Source of the DNA: Streptomyces corallincola
GTDB taxonomy: Bacteria; Actinomycetota; Actinomycetes; Streptomycetales; Streptomycetaceae
NCBI RefSeq assembly: GCF_019104725.1
Contig: NZ_JAHRXF010000030.1
Location: 1-64,000, forward strand
Direction of reading: 5' to 3'
Length of the DNA stretch: 64,000 bases
Program-made: the position numbers and the translations under genes
Part shown: piece after piece, positions 52,874 to 61,213 of the stretch
How positions within the stretch are numbered: position 1 is the first letter of the stretch
Layout of the letters: the number at the start of each line of letters is the position of its first letter
Notes under the pieces: generated by a model
Told to the model about the DNA's origin: nothing
Database searches by the model: none
Seen by the model: only the letters and a program-made list of their open reading frames with translations

Positions 52874-54541
52874 GTGCACATCCACCCCGTGAGCCCGGCG
52901 GACGCGCCGCGGACCGTCGCCTTGCAGTGGAACTCCGCCACCAGCACGCTGATCGTCGCGCTCGCCGAGCTGCTCCTCATCCTCTTTCTGCTGCTGCGCT
53001 GGCTGGTCAAGCGGCAGGGTGGCATACGGCGGGCCTGGCGGCGGCTGAAGCGGGAGGTGCGGCTGACGCTGTCCGCGTTCTCCGCGCCCGTACGGGAGTT
53101 CCTGCGGTTCCGCGCGCAGATACGGCAGCTCCACCGGCTCGTCGCCGCCCCCGCTCCCGCCGCCGTCGTCCACCGCGCCCTCGACGGCGCCGACAGCTCC
53201 CTCTCCCCCGCCGGTTCCGGCGCCCACTCCTTCGCCGCGCGCGTACGGCCCGGCACCCGGTCCCTCGCGGGCGAGGTCACCGTCTACGTCGCCGGGCGCG
53301 GTCTCGCCCGGCCCGCCCCGCCCTGGACCCCCGACCACACCGGGCTCGTCTGGTCCGCCCGGCCCGAGGACTTTCCCGAGATCGACCCCGAGGACCTCCC
53401 CGAGGACGCACCCGAGATCGACCCCGAGTCCGAGTCCGGGGCCGCTCCCCTCACTCGCGCCCTCATCCCCCTCGGGCTCGACGGCGGGGCTCTCGTTCTC
53501 CTGGATCTGCTGCGCGGGCCACGGGTGCTGAGTGCCTACGGGGACCGTCGTGCCGGGCGTTCCTTCGTGCAGGCCGTCGCCGCCTACCTGGATCTCGTCG
53601 GCGGGTCCGTCGAGGTCGTCGTCACCCGTGGAGTTCAACCCCGTTACGACGGGCCCGAGTTGAGTGACGTGCTCGACCGGCTGGAGGCGTCGGCGCTCGC
53701 CGGGGCCGACGCGGAGTCCCCGGCCGTACGGCCCGTGGTCGTCGTCTGTGTCTCCCCCGACGCCGAGCAGGGCGCCCGGCTGACCCGGCTCGCCGCCGGT
53801 GGCGTGCTCCTCGCCGTCGTCGCCGGGTCCGTCGCCGGGCACCGGCTCGACGTACGGGTCACCGGGCGCGGTGAGATCCGCGCGCCCGGTCTCGGCCTCG
53901 CCGCCGACGCGGCACCGCTCGCCCCCGCCGTCGCCCGCCTCGCCCGACGCACGCGGCGCCGCCCGACCGGTCCGGGTGGACCCCCGGGGCCTTCGGGTCC
54001 CGCCGTGCCCAAGGAGCCGGGAGGCGGCGCCCATGTCGCCGAGGCCGTCGGTTCCGATCAGCGGGACGTGCCGTCGGAGGCCGCCGACTCCGGTGCCGAC
54101 ACGGGGACACCGGATACGAGGACACCGGACACCGGGACACCGGACACCGGGACACCTGACACAGGGACACCGGTTACGGTCACGACCACTGCCGCGACCG
54201 CCGATGAGGTCGAGGTCGCCTCAATCCCCGTGCCGGTGAACGGACGTGAGTCCGGCGCCCCCGCCGGAACTAGCGTCCCCGCCGGGACCAGCGTCCCCGC
54301 CGGAACCGGCGTCCCCAGTCCCCGTGGTCTCGGTCCCGGCTCCCGCGCCTTCAACGCCTCGCTGCGGCGGCCCCGGCCCGCTGTTCCCCGCCCGTCGCAG
54401 GGCCCCGTCGAGCCGCCCGCCGACGCGATCCGGGAACTGTTCGCCGAGCCCGAGGTGTCCCACGCGTCCGCCCCGCCCGCGCCGGAGCGCAACGCCGAGG
54501 GGCGTACCGGTGCCGTGGCGGAGAGGCCGGAGCGGCCGTGA
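52874..54541 (+). CDS. ESX/T7SS-associated membrane protein (EccE-like position)
   Basis: 555 residues from GTG 52874 with GAGAGG upstream. One membrane helix (TLIVALAELLLILFLLLRWL, about 20-40), a basic cytoplasmic strip, and a mixed domain to about residue 370. From there the chain is Pro/Thr/Gly-rich with tandem repeats (DTGTPDT, PAGTSV) and a last conserved-looking tail. It precedes the EccC gene by about 190 bp. The topology resembles EccE-like parts of the type VII secretion core, but sequence identity to EccE is not evident. Confidence 0.55.
   Translation: MHIHPVSPADAPRTVALQWNSATSTLIVALAELLLILFLLLRWLVKRQGGIRRAWRRLKREVRLTLSAFSAPVREFLRFRAQIRQLHRLVAAPAPAAVVHRALDGADSSLSPAGSGAHSFAARVRPGTRSLAGEVTVYVAGRGLARPAPPWTPDHTGLVWSARPEDFPEIDPEDLPEDAPEIDPESESGAAPLTRALIPLGLDGGALVLLDLLRGPRVLSAYGDRRAGRSFVQAVAAYLDLVGGSVEVVVTRGVQPRYDGPELSDVLDRLEASALAGADAESPAVRPVVVVCVSPDAEQGARLTRLAAGGVLLAVVAGSVAGHRLDVRVTGRGEIRAPGLGLAADAAPLAPAVARLARRTRRRPTGPGGPPGPSGPAVPKEPGGGAHVAEAVGSDQRDVPSEAADSGADTGTPDTRTPDTGTPDTGTPDTGTPVTVTTTAATADEVEVASIPVPVNGRESGAPAGTSVPAGTSVPAGTGVPSPRGLGPGSRAFNASLRRPRPAVPRPSQGPVEPPADAIRELFAEPEVSHASAPPAPERNAEGRTGAVAERPERP
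54100..54330. repeat. Tandem minisatellites coding for Pro/Thr repeats
   Basis: Two runs. ACACCGGGACACCGG-type units of about 15 bp at 54100-54180 code GTPDT repeats, and GCGTCCCCGCCGG-type units at about 54262-54315 code PAGTSV repeats. Such arrays change length by slippage, so strains may differ here. Confidence 0.7.
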
Positions 54542-54734
54542 GGTGCCCGCCCGGCGGCCCCGCGCCGTACCGGGGCCGCCGGAGTACGGCGCGGACGCCC
54601 GGGCCGCGCACGCCGTCCCGCTCCGGGTCGTACCGTCCCGGCACCGGTCCCCCACCCGCACCGCACCCCACCCCGTACCGCCCCATCCCCACCACCCCCG
54701 TCGGGTGCCGTCGTCCGAGGAAGGACATCCGGTT

Positions 54735-57700
54735 GTGAAGCTTCTGGTCAGTACTGTCGCCGGTGGGCGGGGGGAGACGCGGGACGTGCTGGTGCACGCG
54801 GCGCCCGGGACAGCGGTGCGTCGGCTGGCGCCGCAGTTGGTCGCCGCGCACCAAGGGGTGGACCCGGAACCCGGAACGGCCGCCGAGGACGTGGCGCTGT
54901 ATCTCGGGGACCGGCTGCTCGACCCCGACAGCACGCTCGCGTCGGCCGGGGTGCGGGACGGCAGCACCATCGGTATCGGCGGACCCGTGCGGCCGTCCGG
55001 CGGGCGGTTCGGGCCGGAGCGGCACGCCATGCCGACGCCCGCCCGGCCGGGTGCCGCCCCGGTCGTCGAGTTGCAGGTGATCGGCGGCCCGGAGGCGGGC
55101 CAGGTGTACGAGCTGGCACTCGGCACGCATCTGGTGGGCCCGGCCGAGGGCGGTTCGGTGCGGCTGGCCGGACCGGGTGTGCCGGACACCGGAGTGCGGC
55201 TGACCGTACGCCCGGACGGCACCGTGATCGCCCTGCTGCCCGAGAACGACGCGCAGGTGCGGCTGTCGCTGCCCGAGCCGCCGCCGCCGCGTCCGCGCGC
55301 CGACGTGACCGCGCTGCCGCCGGAGCCGCCCGCGCCGGAGCGGCCTCCGGTGGACACGGACGCGCCCGGTGCCGTACCGGAGGGCTGGACCGAGTGGCCC
55401 CTCGACGGTGAACTCGTCCTGGGCGAGCACCTGTTGCGCGTGGCGCGGCCGACGCTCGCGGACGCGGCCGTGGTGCCCTCCCCCAAGGGCACCGGGCTGG
55501 ACTTCAACCGGCCGCCGCGCCTGCTGCCGCCGCTCCAGCCGGAGACGTTCCGGCTGCCGGGTCCGCCGTCGCAGCCGAGCCGCCGGCCCATCCCCTTCCT
55601 CATGATGATCGCGCCGATGTTCCTCGGTTTCGCGATGGTCTACTTCTTCCACTCGTACTACTTCCTGATGTTCATCCTGCTCAGCCCGATCATGGGCTTC
55701 GGCAACTGGATCAGCGGGCGGCGCAGCGGCCGGAAGGACTTCGTGCAGTCGGTCGCCAACTACCGGCTGCGCCGCTCCTCCCTGGAGGCCGACGTACGCG
55801 CCAAGGTGGACGCCGAGCGCCGCGTCCGGGTGGCGTCCTCGCCCGACCCGGCGACCGTGGGCCTGATGGCGGTCGGGCCCGGCGCCCGGCTGTGGGAGCG
55901 GCGCCGCAGCGACCCCGACAACCTGATCCTGCGCATCGGCACCACCGGCCAGCAGTCCCTGCTCCAGGTGGACGACAGCTCGCGTGAGGACAACCACCGG
56001 ACGGTCTTCTGGCAGATCCCGGACGTGCCGATCGGTGTGGACATGGCCGGGAGCCTGGTCGTCGGCATCGCCGGCGCCGAGGCGCCCGCCCGCTCGGTGG
56101 CCCGCTGGGCGGTGGCGCAGGCCGCCGTCCTGCACAGCCCGCGTGACCTGCGCGTCTGCATCCTCACCGACAGCGGGGCGGCCGACGCCTGGGAGTGGGC
56201 GCGCTGGCTGCCGCACGCCCGGTCCCAGGCCGGTCCGGGCGGGGACGACGCGCCGGTCATCCTGCTGGGCAACGACGCGGAGACGGTCGCCAACCGCGTC
56301 ACCGAGCTGATCAACACGATCCGGGTCCGCTCGATGTCCCGGCAGGCCACCCTGCGCGGCGCGCTGCTCAGCGAGCCGGACATGCTGGTCGTGCTGGACG
56401 GGGCGCGCGAGCTGCGGGACGTGCCCGGCATGGTGCAGGTCCTCAAGGAGGGCCCGCAGTACGGCATCTACCTCCTCTGCATCGACCGCGAGGAGCGGAT
56501 GCTGCCGGAGGAGGCCAACGCGGTCGTCGCCGTCGGCCGGGACACCCTGACCCTGCGCCGTACCGGTATGCCGGACGTCACCGGCATCCGGCCCGACCAC
56601 GTCACCCCCGAGTGGGCCGAGCGGCTGGCGCGCGGGCTGGCGCCGGTGCACGACGTGACCCCGGAGGCGACCGGCGGGCTGCCCGACCGGGTGTCGCTGC
56701 TGGACCTGCTGGACCTGGAGCCGCCGACCGGCGAGGTGATCGCGGAGCGCTGGAAGCGGCGGCCCGCGTCCACCTCGGCCCTGGTCGGCCAGGGCTTCGA
56801 CCGGCCGACCGTGCTGGACCTCGTCAAGGACGGCCCGCACGCGCTGATCGCGGGCACCACCGGCTCGGGCAAGTCCGAGCTGCTCCAGACCTTCGTGGCC
56901 TCGCTCGCGGCCGTGAACCGGCCGGACGAACTGTCCTTCGTGCTCGTGGACTACAAGGGCGGCAGCGCCTTCAAGGACTGCGTGCGGCTGCCGCACACCC
57001 TCGGCATGGTGACGGACCTCGACAGCCACCTCGTGGAACGGGCGCTCACCTCGCTGACCGCCGAACTGATGCGGCGCGAGCACATGCTCGCCGAGGCGGG
57101 CGCGAAGGACCACCCGGAGTACCGGGCGATGCGCCGCCGTGATCCCGCGCTGCGCGCGATGCCGAGGCTGCTGCTGATCGTGGACGAGTTCGCCACCCTG
57201 GCACGGGAGTTCCCGAACTTCCTGCCCGGTCTGGTCGGCATCGCCCAGCGGGGCCGTTCGCTCGGTCTGCACATGGTGCTGGCCACCCAGCGGCCCGCAG
57301 GTGTCGTCACCAACGACATCCGCGCCAACACCAACCTGCGCATCTCGCTGCGCGTCACGGACGCCGGGGACAGCCTCGACGTGCTCGACGTGCCGGACGC
57401 GGCGAGCATCTCCACGGCCACTCCGGGCCGGGCGCTGATCCGGCAGGGCCACCGCTCCGCGCTGAGCTTCCAGACCGCGTTCGTGGGCGCGCCGCGCCCG
57501 GTGGACGAGACGGCTCCGGGCGGGGGCGCCGCTCCGGCGGACGCGGCCGTGGAGCGTACGGAGGGCGCGGCGCCGGAGCCGGCCGCGCAGGGCACCCCGG
57601 CGTCACCCCCGGCCGGTTCCCCCGCCCCCTCCTCCTCCCGCTCCGCCGCGCCGGGTTCCCCGGCCGCCGACGGGCCGGGTTCCGCCACCGCCCCGGACGG

Positions 57701-59516
57701 CGAGCCCGTCCCGGACAACGAGTCCACGCTGTGGACCCTCCCGCTGCCGTGGCAGCGCCTCGGCCGTGCCGTGGAGTCGCCGGACGGGGACGAGGAGGAC
57801 CTGGTGGACCTGGACGGCGAGGACGGGCCGACCGATCTGGTCGCGCTGGTGGACGCCGTGTGGGACGCGGCGCGGAGCACCGGTTTCGAGCCGCAGCCGA
57901 GTCCGTGGCTGCCCCCGCTGCCCGCCGCCATCGACCTCACGGATCTGCCCGCGCCGGGCACGCCGCGCAAGGACGGGCGGCTGGTCCCGGCGGTCTGGGC
58001 GCGGGAGGACCTGCCCGCCGCGCAGGCGCAGCCGCCGGTCCTGCTCGACCTGGACGCCTTCGGTCACCTGTACGTCCTGGGCATGCCGCGCTCGGGCAGG
58101 TCGCAGACGCTGCGCAGCATCGCCGGTGCCCTGGCCCGTGCCAACTCCTCGGCGGACGTGCACTTCTACGCGATCGACGCGGGCGGCGGCGCCCTCGGCG
58201 CGCTCGCCGACCTGCCGCACACCGGCGCGGTGGTGCCGCGGTCGGACCTGGAGCGGCTGACCCGGCTGCTGAACCGGCTGACCGCCGAGCTGGGTTCCCG
58301 GCAGGAACTGCTGGCGCGGCACTCGGCCGCCACCCTGACCGAACTGCGCGGTGCGCTGCCCGCGGCGGACCGCCCGGCGCACCTCATGGTCCTGATCGAC
58401 GGCTGGGACACCCTGAGCGCGCTGGTCAGTGACATCGAGGACGGCCGGATGGTGTCCCAGGTCGGGACGCTGCTCCGGGAGGGCGCCTCGGCCGGTATCC
58501 ACGTGGTGGCGACCTCCGAGCGGGCGCTGATGGCCGGGCGGATCGCGGCCCTCAACGACAACCGGCTGCTGCTGCGGATGAACGACGCCGGTGACTACTC
58601 GATGCACGGCATCGAACGGTCGCGGGTGCCCTCGTCCCCGCCGCCGGGCCGGGCGTTCCGCACCGACACCGGCGCGGAACTCCAGGTGGCGATGTTGCCG
58701 GGCGGGCCGAGCGGCCAGGAACAGGCCGAGGCCATGCGCCGGATCGGCCGGGAGGCCGCCCGCCGGGACCAGGACGTGCCGCTGTCCGCACGGCCGTTCC
58801 GGGTGGAGAGCCTGCCGTCGGCGGTGCCGTTCGCGGAGGCGTACGGCCGTACCAAGGTCGCCGACCGGCGGGTGTCCCGCGGGCTGCTGGGCATCGGCGG
58901 CGACGACGTGGCGCCGGTCTGGGTGGACTTCACCACGGTGGCGTCGAACTTCGTGGTGGTGGGACCGCCCGGTTCGGGGCGCAGTACGGCGCTGGCGTCG
59001 CTCGCGCTGTCCCTGCTGGGCGGCGGCACCGGCGTGGTGGCGTGGGCGCCGCGCGAGTCGCCGCTGCGTGCCCTCGCGGGCCGGGCGGGCGCACGGGTGA
59101 TCACGTCCCTGATGCCCGCCGAGGAGGACGTGCGGGCGGCGCTGGAGGAGGTCGGCGGCGGACCCGCCGTCGTCCTGGTGGACGACGCGGATCTGGTGCC
59201 GATGACCCCGGCGGACGCGGTGATGCGGGAGATCGCGGCCTCCGGTCGGGACCGGGGGCTCGGCATCGTCTGCGCGGGTCCCGGTGAGGCGCTGGTGTCT
59301 CCGCTGAGCAGCTGGCTCGGGCAGGTACGGCGCTCGCGCAAGGGCCTGTTGCTGTCCCCCCAGTCCATCGGCGAGGGCGACATCCTCGGGCTGCGGCTGC
59401 CGCACAACCTGATCCGGTCCGGCCGGGTCACCGGGCGGGGCTACACCACCGACGACCGGGGGCGTCTGCTGACCGTGCTGGTCCCGGAGACCGACCCGGC
59501 ACGCGACAGGGTCTGA
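54735..59516 (+). CDS. eccC: Type VII secretion ATPase, EccC/EssC-type
   Basis: 1593 residues from GTG 54735, 10 nt after CGAGGAAGGA. A ubiquitin/YukD-like N-terminus (1-85), an FHA-like part, then two membrane helices (IPFLMMIAPMFLGFAMVYFF, FLMFILLSPIMGFG, about 285-325). ATPase domain 1 has GTTGSGKSE (about 705) and LLLIVDEF. An inserted Ala/Pro/Ser-rich linker (about 920-990) precedes domain 2 (GMPRSGRSQ, about 1115) and domain 3 (GPPGSGRST, about 1410). Domains 2 and 3 carry Arg in place of the Walker A Lys. It drives export of WXG100-type substrates. Confidence 0.9.
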   Translation: MKLLVSTVAGGRGETRDVLVHAAPGTAVRRLAPQLVAAHQGVDPEPGTAAEDVALYLGDRLLDPDSTLASAGVRDGSTIGIGGPVRPSGGRFGPERHAMPTPARPGAAPVVELQVIGGPEAGQVYELALGTHLVGPAEGGSVRLAGPGVPDTGVRLTVRPDGTVIALLPENDAQVRLSLPEPPPPRPRADVTALPPEPPAPERPPVDTDAPGAVPEGWTEWPLDGELVLGEHLLRVARPTLADAAVVPSPKGTGLDFNRPPRLLPPLQPETFRLPGPPSQPSRRPIPFLMMIAPMFLGFAMVYFFHSYYFLMFILLSPIMGFGNWISGRRSGRKDFVQSVANYRLRRSSLEADVRAKVDAERRVRVASSPDPATVGLMAVGPGARLWERRRSDPDNLILRIGTTGQQSLLQVDDSSREDNHRTVFWQIPDVPIGVDMAGSLVVGIAGAEAPARSVARWAVAQAAVLHSPRDLRVCILTDSGAADAWEWARWLPHARSQAGPGGDDAPVILLGNDAETVANRVTELINTIRVRSMSRQATLRGALLSEPDMLVVLDGARELRDVPGMVQVLKEGPQYGIYLLCIDREERMLPEEANAVVAVGRDTLTLRRTGMPDVTGIRPDHVTPEWAERLARGLAPVHDVTPEATGGLPDRVSLLDLLDLEPPTGEVIAERWKRRPASTSALVGQGFDRPTVLDLVKDGPHALIAGTTGSGKSELLQTFVASLAAVNRPDELSFVLVDYKGGSAFKDCVRLPHTLGMVTDLDSHLVERALTSLTAELMRREHMLAEAGAKDHPEYRAMRRRDPALRAMPRLLLIVDEFATLAREFPNFLPGLVGIAQRGRSLGLHMVLATQRPAGVVTNDIRANTNLRISLRVTDAGDSLDVLDVPDAASISTATPGRALIRQGHRSALSFQTAFVGAPRPVDETAPGGGAAPADAAVERTEGAAPEPAAQGTPASPPAGSPAPSSSRSAAPGSPAADGPGSATAPDGEPVPDNESTLWTLPLPWQRLGRAVESPDGDEEDLVDLDGEDGPTDLVALVDAVWDAARSTGFEPQPSPWLPPLPAAIDLTDLPAPGTPRKDGRLVPAVWAREDLPAAQAQPPVLLDLDAFGHLYVLGMPRSGRSQTLRSIAGALARANSSADVHFYAIDAGGGALGALADLPHTGAVVPRSDLERLTRLLNRLTAELGSRQELLARHSAATLTELRGALPAADRPAHLMVLIDGWDTLSALVSDIEDGRMVSQVGTLLREGASAGIHVVATSERALMAGRIAALNDNRLLLRMNDAGDYSMHGIERSRVPSSPPPGRAFRTDTGAELQVAMLPGGPSGQEQAEAMRRIGREAARRDQDVPLSARPFRVESLPSAVPFAEAYGRTKVADRRVSRGLLGIGGDDVAPVWVDFTTVASNFVVVGPPGSGRSTALASLALSLLGGGTGVVAWAPRESPLRALAGRAGARVITSLMPAEEDVRAALEEVGGGPAVVLVDDADLVPMTPADAVMREIAASGRDRGLGIVCAGPGEALVSPLSSWLGQVRRSRKGLLLSPQSIGEGDILGLRLPHNLIRSGRVTGRGYTTDDRGRLLTVLVPETDPARDRV

Positions 59517-59542
59517 GCCAGGCGCGGCGGAACGAGGCGCGG

Positions 59543-59587
59543 AAAAAGGGGGCGCCGGGCGGACATCCCGCCCGGCGCCCCCTTTTC
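59543..59587. terminator. Bidirectional terminator between eccC and WXG100 gene
   Basis: GGGGGCGCCGGGCGG and its complement CCCGCCCGGCGCCCCC form a 15-bp stem with an ACAT loop. A runs precede and T runs follow, so it ends transcription from both converging genes. Confidence 0.85.
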
Positions 59588-59606
59588 GGCGGCCCCGCCG
59601 CTCCGG

Positions 59607-59924
59607 TCAGCCGCCGCTCTCGTTGATCTGGGTGGACAGCGTGGCGTCCATGTCGGCGATCTGCTGCTTGATGTCCATGAACTGCTTGGCGAAGTCGTTG
59701 ATCTTGTTGACGACCTGCGTGAGCTGGACGGTGAACTGGCTGTAGGCGTGCTGCATGGCCGGGCTGGTCTGCTGCAGGAACAGACCGGAGCTCAGCAGCC
59801 CGTCCACGGAGTTGCGCAGCACCTCCAGCCGCGGAACCACATCATCGACCGCGCCGTTGAGCTGTTTCGAGACCTCGTCGACGGCCTTGTAATCGAGTTG
59901 TACGTTGTTGCCGTTAACAGGCAT
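59607..59924 (-). CDS. WXG100-type ESX substrate
   Basis: 105 residues from ATG 59924. Typical helix-turn-helix pair, but the turn reads SSGLFLQQTSP rather than WXG. N-terminal NGNNVQLDYKAVDEVSKQLN, C-terminal INDFAKQFMDIKQQIADMDA. Converges with eccC across the terminator. The gene upstream (60009-60917) runs the same way and may be cotranscribed. Confidence 0.75.
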   Translation of the reverse strand: MPVNGNNVQLDYKAVDEVSKQLNGAVDDVVPRLEVLRNSVDGLLSSGLFLQQTSPAMQHAYSQFTVQLTQVVNKINDFAKQFMDIKQQIADMDATLSTQINESGG

Positions 59925-60008
59925 GACTGTCCTCGCAGGGTGATGGGTCGAGTGGGCTGAGGTTGGTGGGGCGGGGCGGGCGGTCCGGACCGGCCGTCGT
60001 TGGCGCGG

Positions 60009-60917
60009 TCAGAGCTTCCGGTTGGTGCCTCCGGTGTTGGCGCCGGTGTCGGTACCGTCGGAGGTGTGGGTCTTGCCGTCCCGGTCGGTGGTCTTCTTGT
60101 CGTCGTGGGCGTGGCCGTAGCCGCCGGACTCCTTGGTCCACACCGGGTTGTCGCCATCCAGGCCGGTGCCGCTGTAGACGGTCTTGTCGGTCCTGCCGCT
60201 CGTGTCGGTGACCACGTCGGTCTTGGTGCCGGTGCCGTCGGGGTTGCCGACCACGGTCTCCTGGACCGTGGAGCCGTCGGGGTGCTTCACGACGGACTCG
60301 TAGCTGCCGTGCTCGCCGAAGGTCGTCTTCTCGTGGTACTGCAACGTGCCGTCACCGTTGGAGATGGACGTCTCGTTGGAGTGCAGACTGCCGTCGGGGT
60401 TGTACGCGGACGTCGTCTCGTGCTTGCTGCCGTCCGGAGCGGTGTAGGAGTACCCCGACGGCTCCGCGCCGGGTTCGGGCGGCGGCTTGTGGGGGTCGGC
60501 GAGCGGGACACCCATCAGGTAGGGGTTGCCGTCGTCGTCGTACATGGTGACGGCCTGGTAGGTGTGGCTCAGCCGCTCCCAGGTGTCGTACGACATCTTC
60601 TTCGTCAGCCACATGCTGTGGGTGAACCCCGCGGCCTGCTCGTTGGCGATGGCCGCGTAGGAGGCGTCCTGGTCGAACCACTGCTGCGCGACCGCCGTGT
60701 AGGTGCCGCTGAGCGACTCCAGCAGTTCGGTGGCGTTCTTGAACGCGTTCTTCCAGCCCCGGCGGTAGCCGTCCAGGGTCTGGGCCACCCCGGGTCCCAC
60801 CTCCCACCAGCCGAAGTCGCGGTGCCCCGCGTTGCTCTCCTCAATCCGGTGCTTGAGGGTCTCGATGTCGCGTCCCAGCCGGTGCAGCAGTTCGTAGTCG
60901 AGCACGATGTCCGGCAC
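60009..60917 (-). CDS. ESX-associated protein with DG-rich repeat tail
   Basis: 302 residues from GTG 60917, with AAGGAGGA just before. The first 110 residues are a helical WXG-like domain (LDYELLHRLGRDIETLKHRI, then GFGWWEVGP-like turn FGWWEVGPG). From about 165 to the end run short Asp/Gly/Thr repeats (PDGSKHETT, PDGSLHSNET, NGDGTLQYHE, PDGSTVQET) that look like beta-hairpin (RHS/MORN-like) units. Probably a secreted partner or adaptor. Function unknown. Confidence 0.7.
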   Translation of the reverse strand: MPDIVLDYELLHRLGRDIETLKHRIEESNAGHRDFGWWEVGPGVAQTLDGYRRGWKNAFKNATELLESLSGTYTAVAQQWFDQDASYAAIANEQAAGFTHSMWLTKKMSYDTWERLSHTYQAVTMYDDDGNPYLMGVPLADPHKPPPEPGAEPSGYSYTAPDGSKHETTSAYNPDGSLHSNETSISNGDGTLQYHEKTTFGEHGSYESVVKHPDGSTVQETVVGNPDGTGTKTDVVTDTSGRTDKTVYSGTGLDGDNPVWTKESGGYGHAHDDKKTTDRDGKTHTSDGTDTGANTGGTNRKL

Positions 60918-61213
60918 GTCGAGTCCTCCTTGTGCGTCGGCGCTCTCCCCCTCCACACGACGGGCGGGAGGTGTTTGGTTCACCGGGGCCGTCCGTGGCC
61001 GCCGAAAGCTGCATACGGCATGTTCCGGTTTCCGGCGGTGAACTCTCCCCCGGCCGGAATCCGTGTTCCCTGTACCGCGCGGTCCGTTGGCCGGTGCACG
61101 GCCACGGGCCGGGCGCGTGGCGCGTACCAGGTACGCCCCGGCCACGTGCCGGAAAGGCCGGAGCAGCCGGAGCAACCGGAGCAGCCGGAGCAACCGCAGA
61201 AGAGGGAGACGTC

